A program made the translations under genes and the position numbers. 64,000 nucleotides of DNA from Glandiceps talaboti (lineage: Eukaryota > Hemichordata > Enteropneusta > Spengelidae): NCBI RefSeq assembly GCF_964340395.1, contig NC_135563.1, forward strand, positions 19,887,651 to 19,951,650. The letters are read 5' to 3'. Below are positions 63,572-64,000 of this stretch, in pieces (position 1 is the first letter of the stretch; the number at the start of each line of letters is the position of its first letter). The notes beneath the pieces were generated by a model. It worked only from the letters and a program-made list of their open reading frames with translations. It was not told where the DNA came from and ran no database searches.

Positions 63572-64000
63572 TAAAAGCACTCTTCTTACTTGTCTGTGGT
63601 AAAAGGCAGATTTTATTCACACCAGGAAAGAATTCGAAGTGAAAGGGGTGTAACAGAAGGCAAATCTCAAAGTATAAATGTTATTTTGTTTCACGACTTA
63701 CACATTGAACGAGTGAGAGATTTTTTCATCGTACAATTTCACATGTTGTACTAGATATACATACACAGAGACTATATCTACACATTGTCGCTATTCATAT
63801 TAACGCTTAGACTTATTCTATATTGATCTTGACCTTTGACTTCAAGGTGAAATGTCAGCATCATATTCCCAATTTCCCTTCAATATAAGATTTACCCTGG
63901 AAATGTCACGTATTACCGATGAAATAACTACTATAGGCGTTACCTGATAAAATATTGAATGCTCAATATATACGTTACCTTGCAAAGTCCATGACTCGAT

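Larger units (their letters stand above)
60671..64000. other. Upstream flank of the GPCR; no gene recognised
   Basis: Contains a perfect NRF1-type palindrome (61140-61149), a GGGGTGGGG tract (61805-61820) and a composite CA/TA/GT microsatellite (63316-63571). No coding exon was recognised. Confidence 0.55.

Overview
This is a eukaryotic genomic window: AT-rich, with split genes, long introns, canonical GT-AG junctions and abundant microsatellites. It is not bacterial. The gene set is a vinculin/alpha-catenin relative, a TRIM-NHL protein, an aminergic-type GPCR, a ferlin and NMES1/COXFA4-like mitochondrial proteins. Together with a bacterial-type sulfotransferase-like gene this suggests an invertebrate animal, probably a marine deuterostome or lophotrochozoan. 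The species cannot be fixed from the sequence alone.

Layout. 1-10186: no gene recognised; repeats include a foldback element, a ~105-bp array, a decayed CAGCTG-bearing array and an inverted-repeat element. 10187-10954 (minus): the first three coding exons (C2A domain) of a ferlin whose remainder was not found. 12117-13946 and 15735-18320 (both minus): two tandem four-exon paralogues of the NMES1/C15orf48 (NDUFA4/COXFA4) family. 20432-21226 (minus): an intronless sulfotransferase-like gene. 23195-49249 (plus): a 28-exon gene of the vinculin/alpha-catenin superfamily. Every splice phase agrees, giving a continuous 1665-residue protein. Inside its intron 25, on the opposite strand, lies an intronless TRIM-NHL gene (44415-46628). 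49250-59374: no gene recognised. 59375-60616 (minus; possible start at 60670): an intronless D1-like amine-receptor-type GPCR. 60671-64000: no gene recognised.

The most notable item is the vinculin-family gene. It is far longer than vinculin (about 1066 aa) or alpha-catenin (about 900 aa). After a conventional-looking head it carries four further four-helix modules in tandem (~120-residue spacing). Each has a helix with a (E/Q)W dipeptide, as in the last head module. A Ser/Thr/Pro/Gln-rich linker with two small frame-preserving exons follows, then a vinculin/alpha-catenin-type tail. In three separate exons of this gene the 3' end, with its splice donor, has been tandemly duplicated into the following intron.

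The genes do not form an operon-like unit. Likely themes are cell adhesion and cytoskeleton (vinculin-family), membrane repair or fusion (ferlin), respiratory complex IV (the two NMES1-like genes), ubiquitin ligation (TRIM-NHL) and amine signalling (GPCR).
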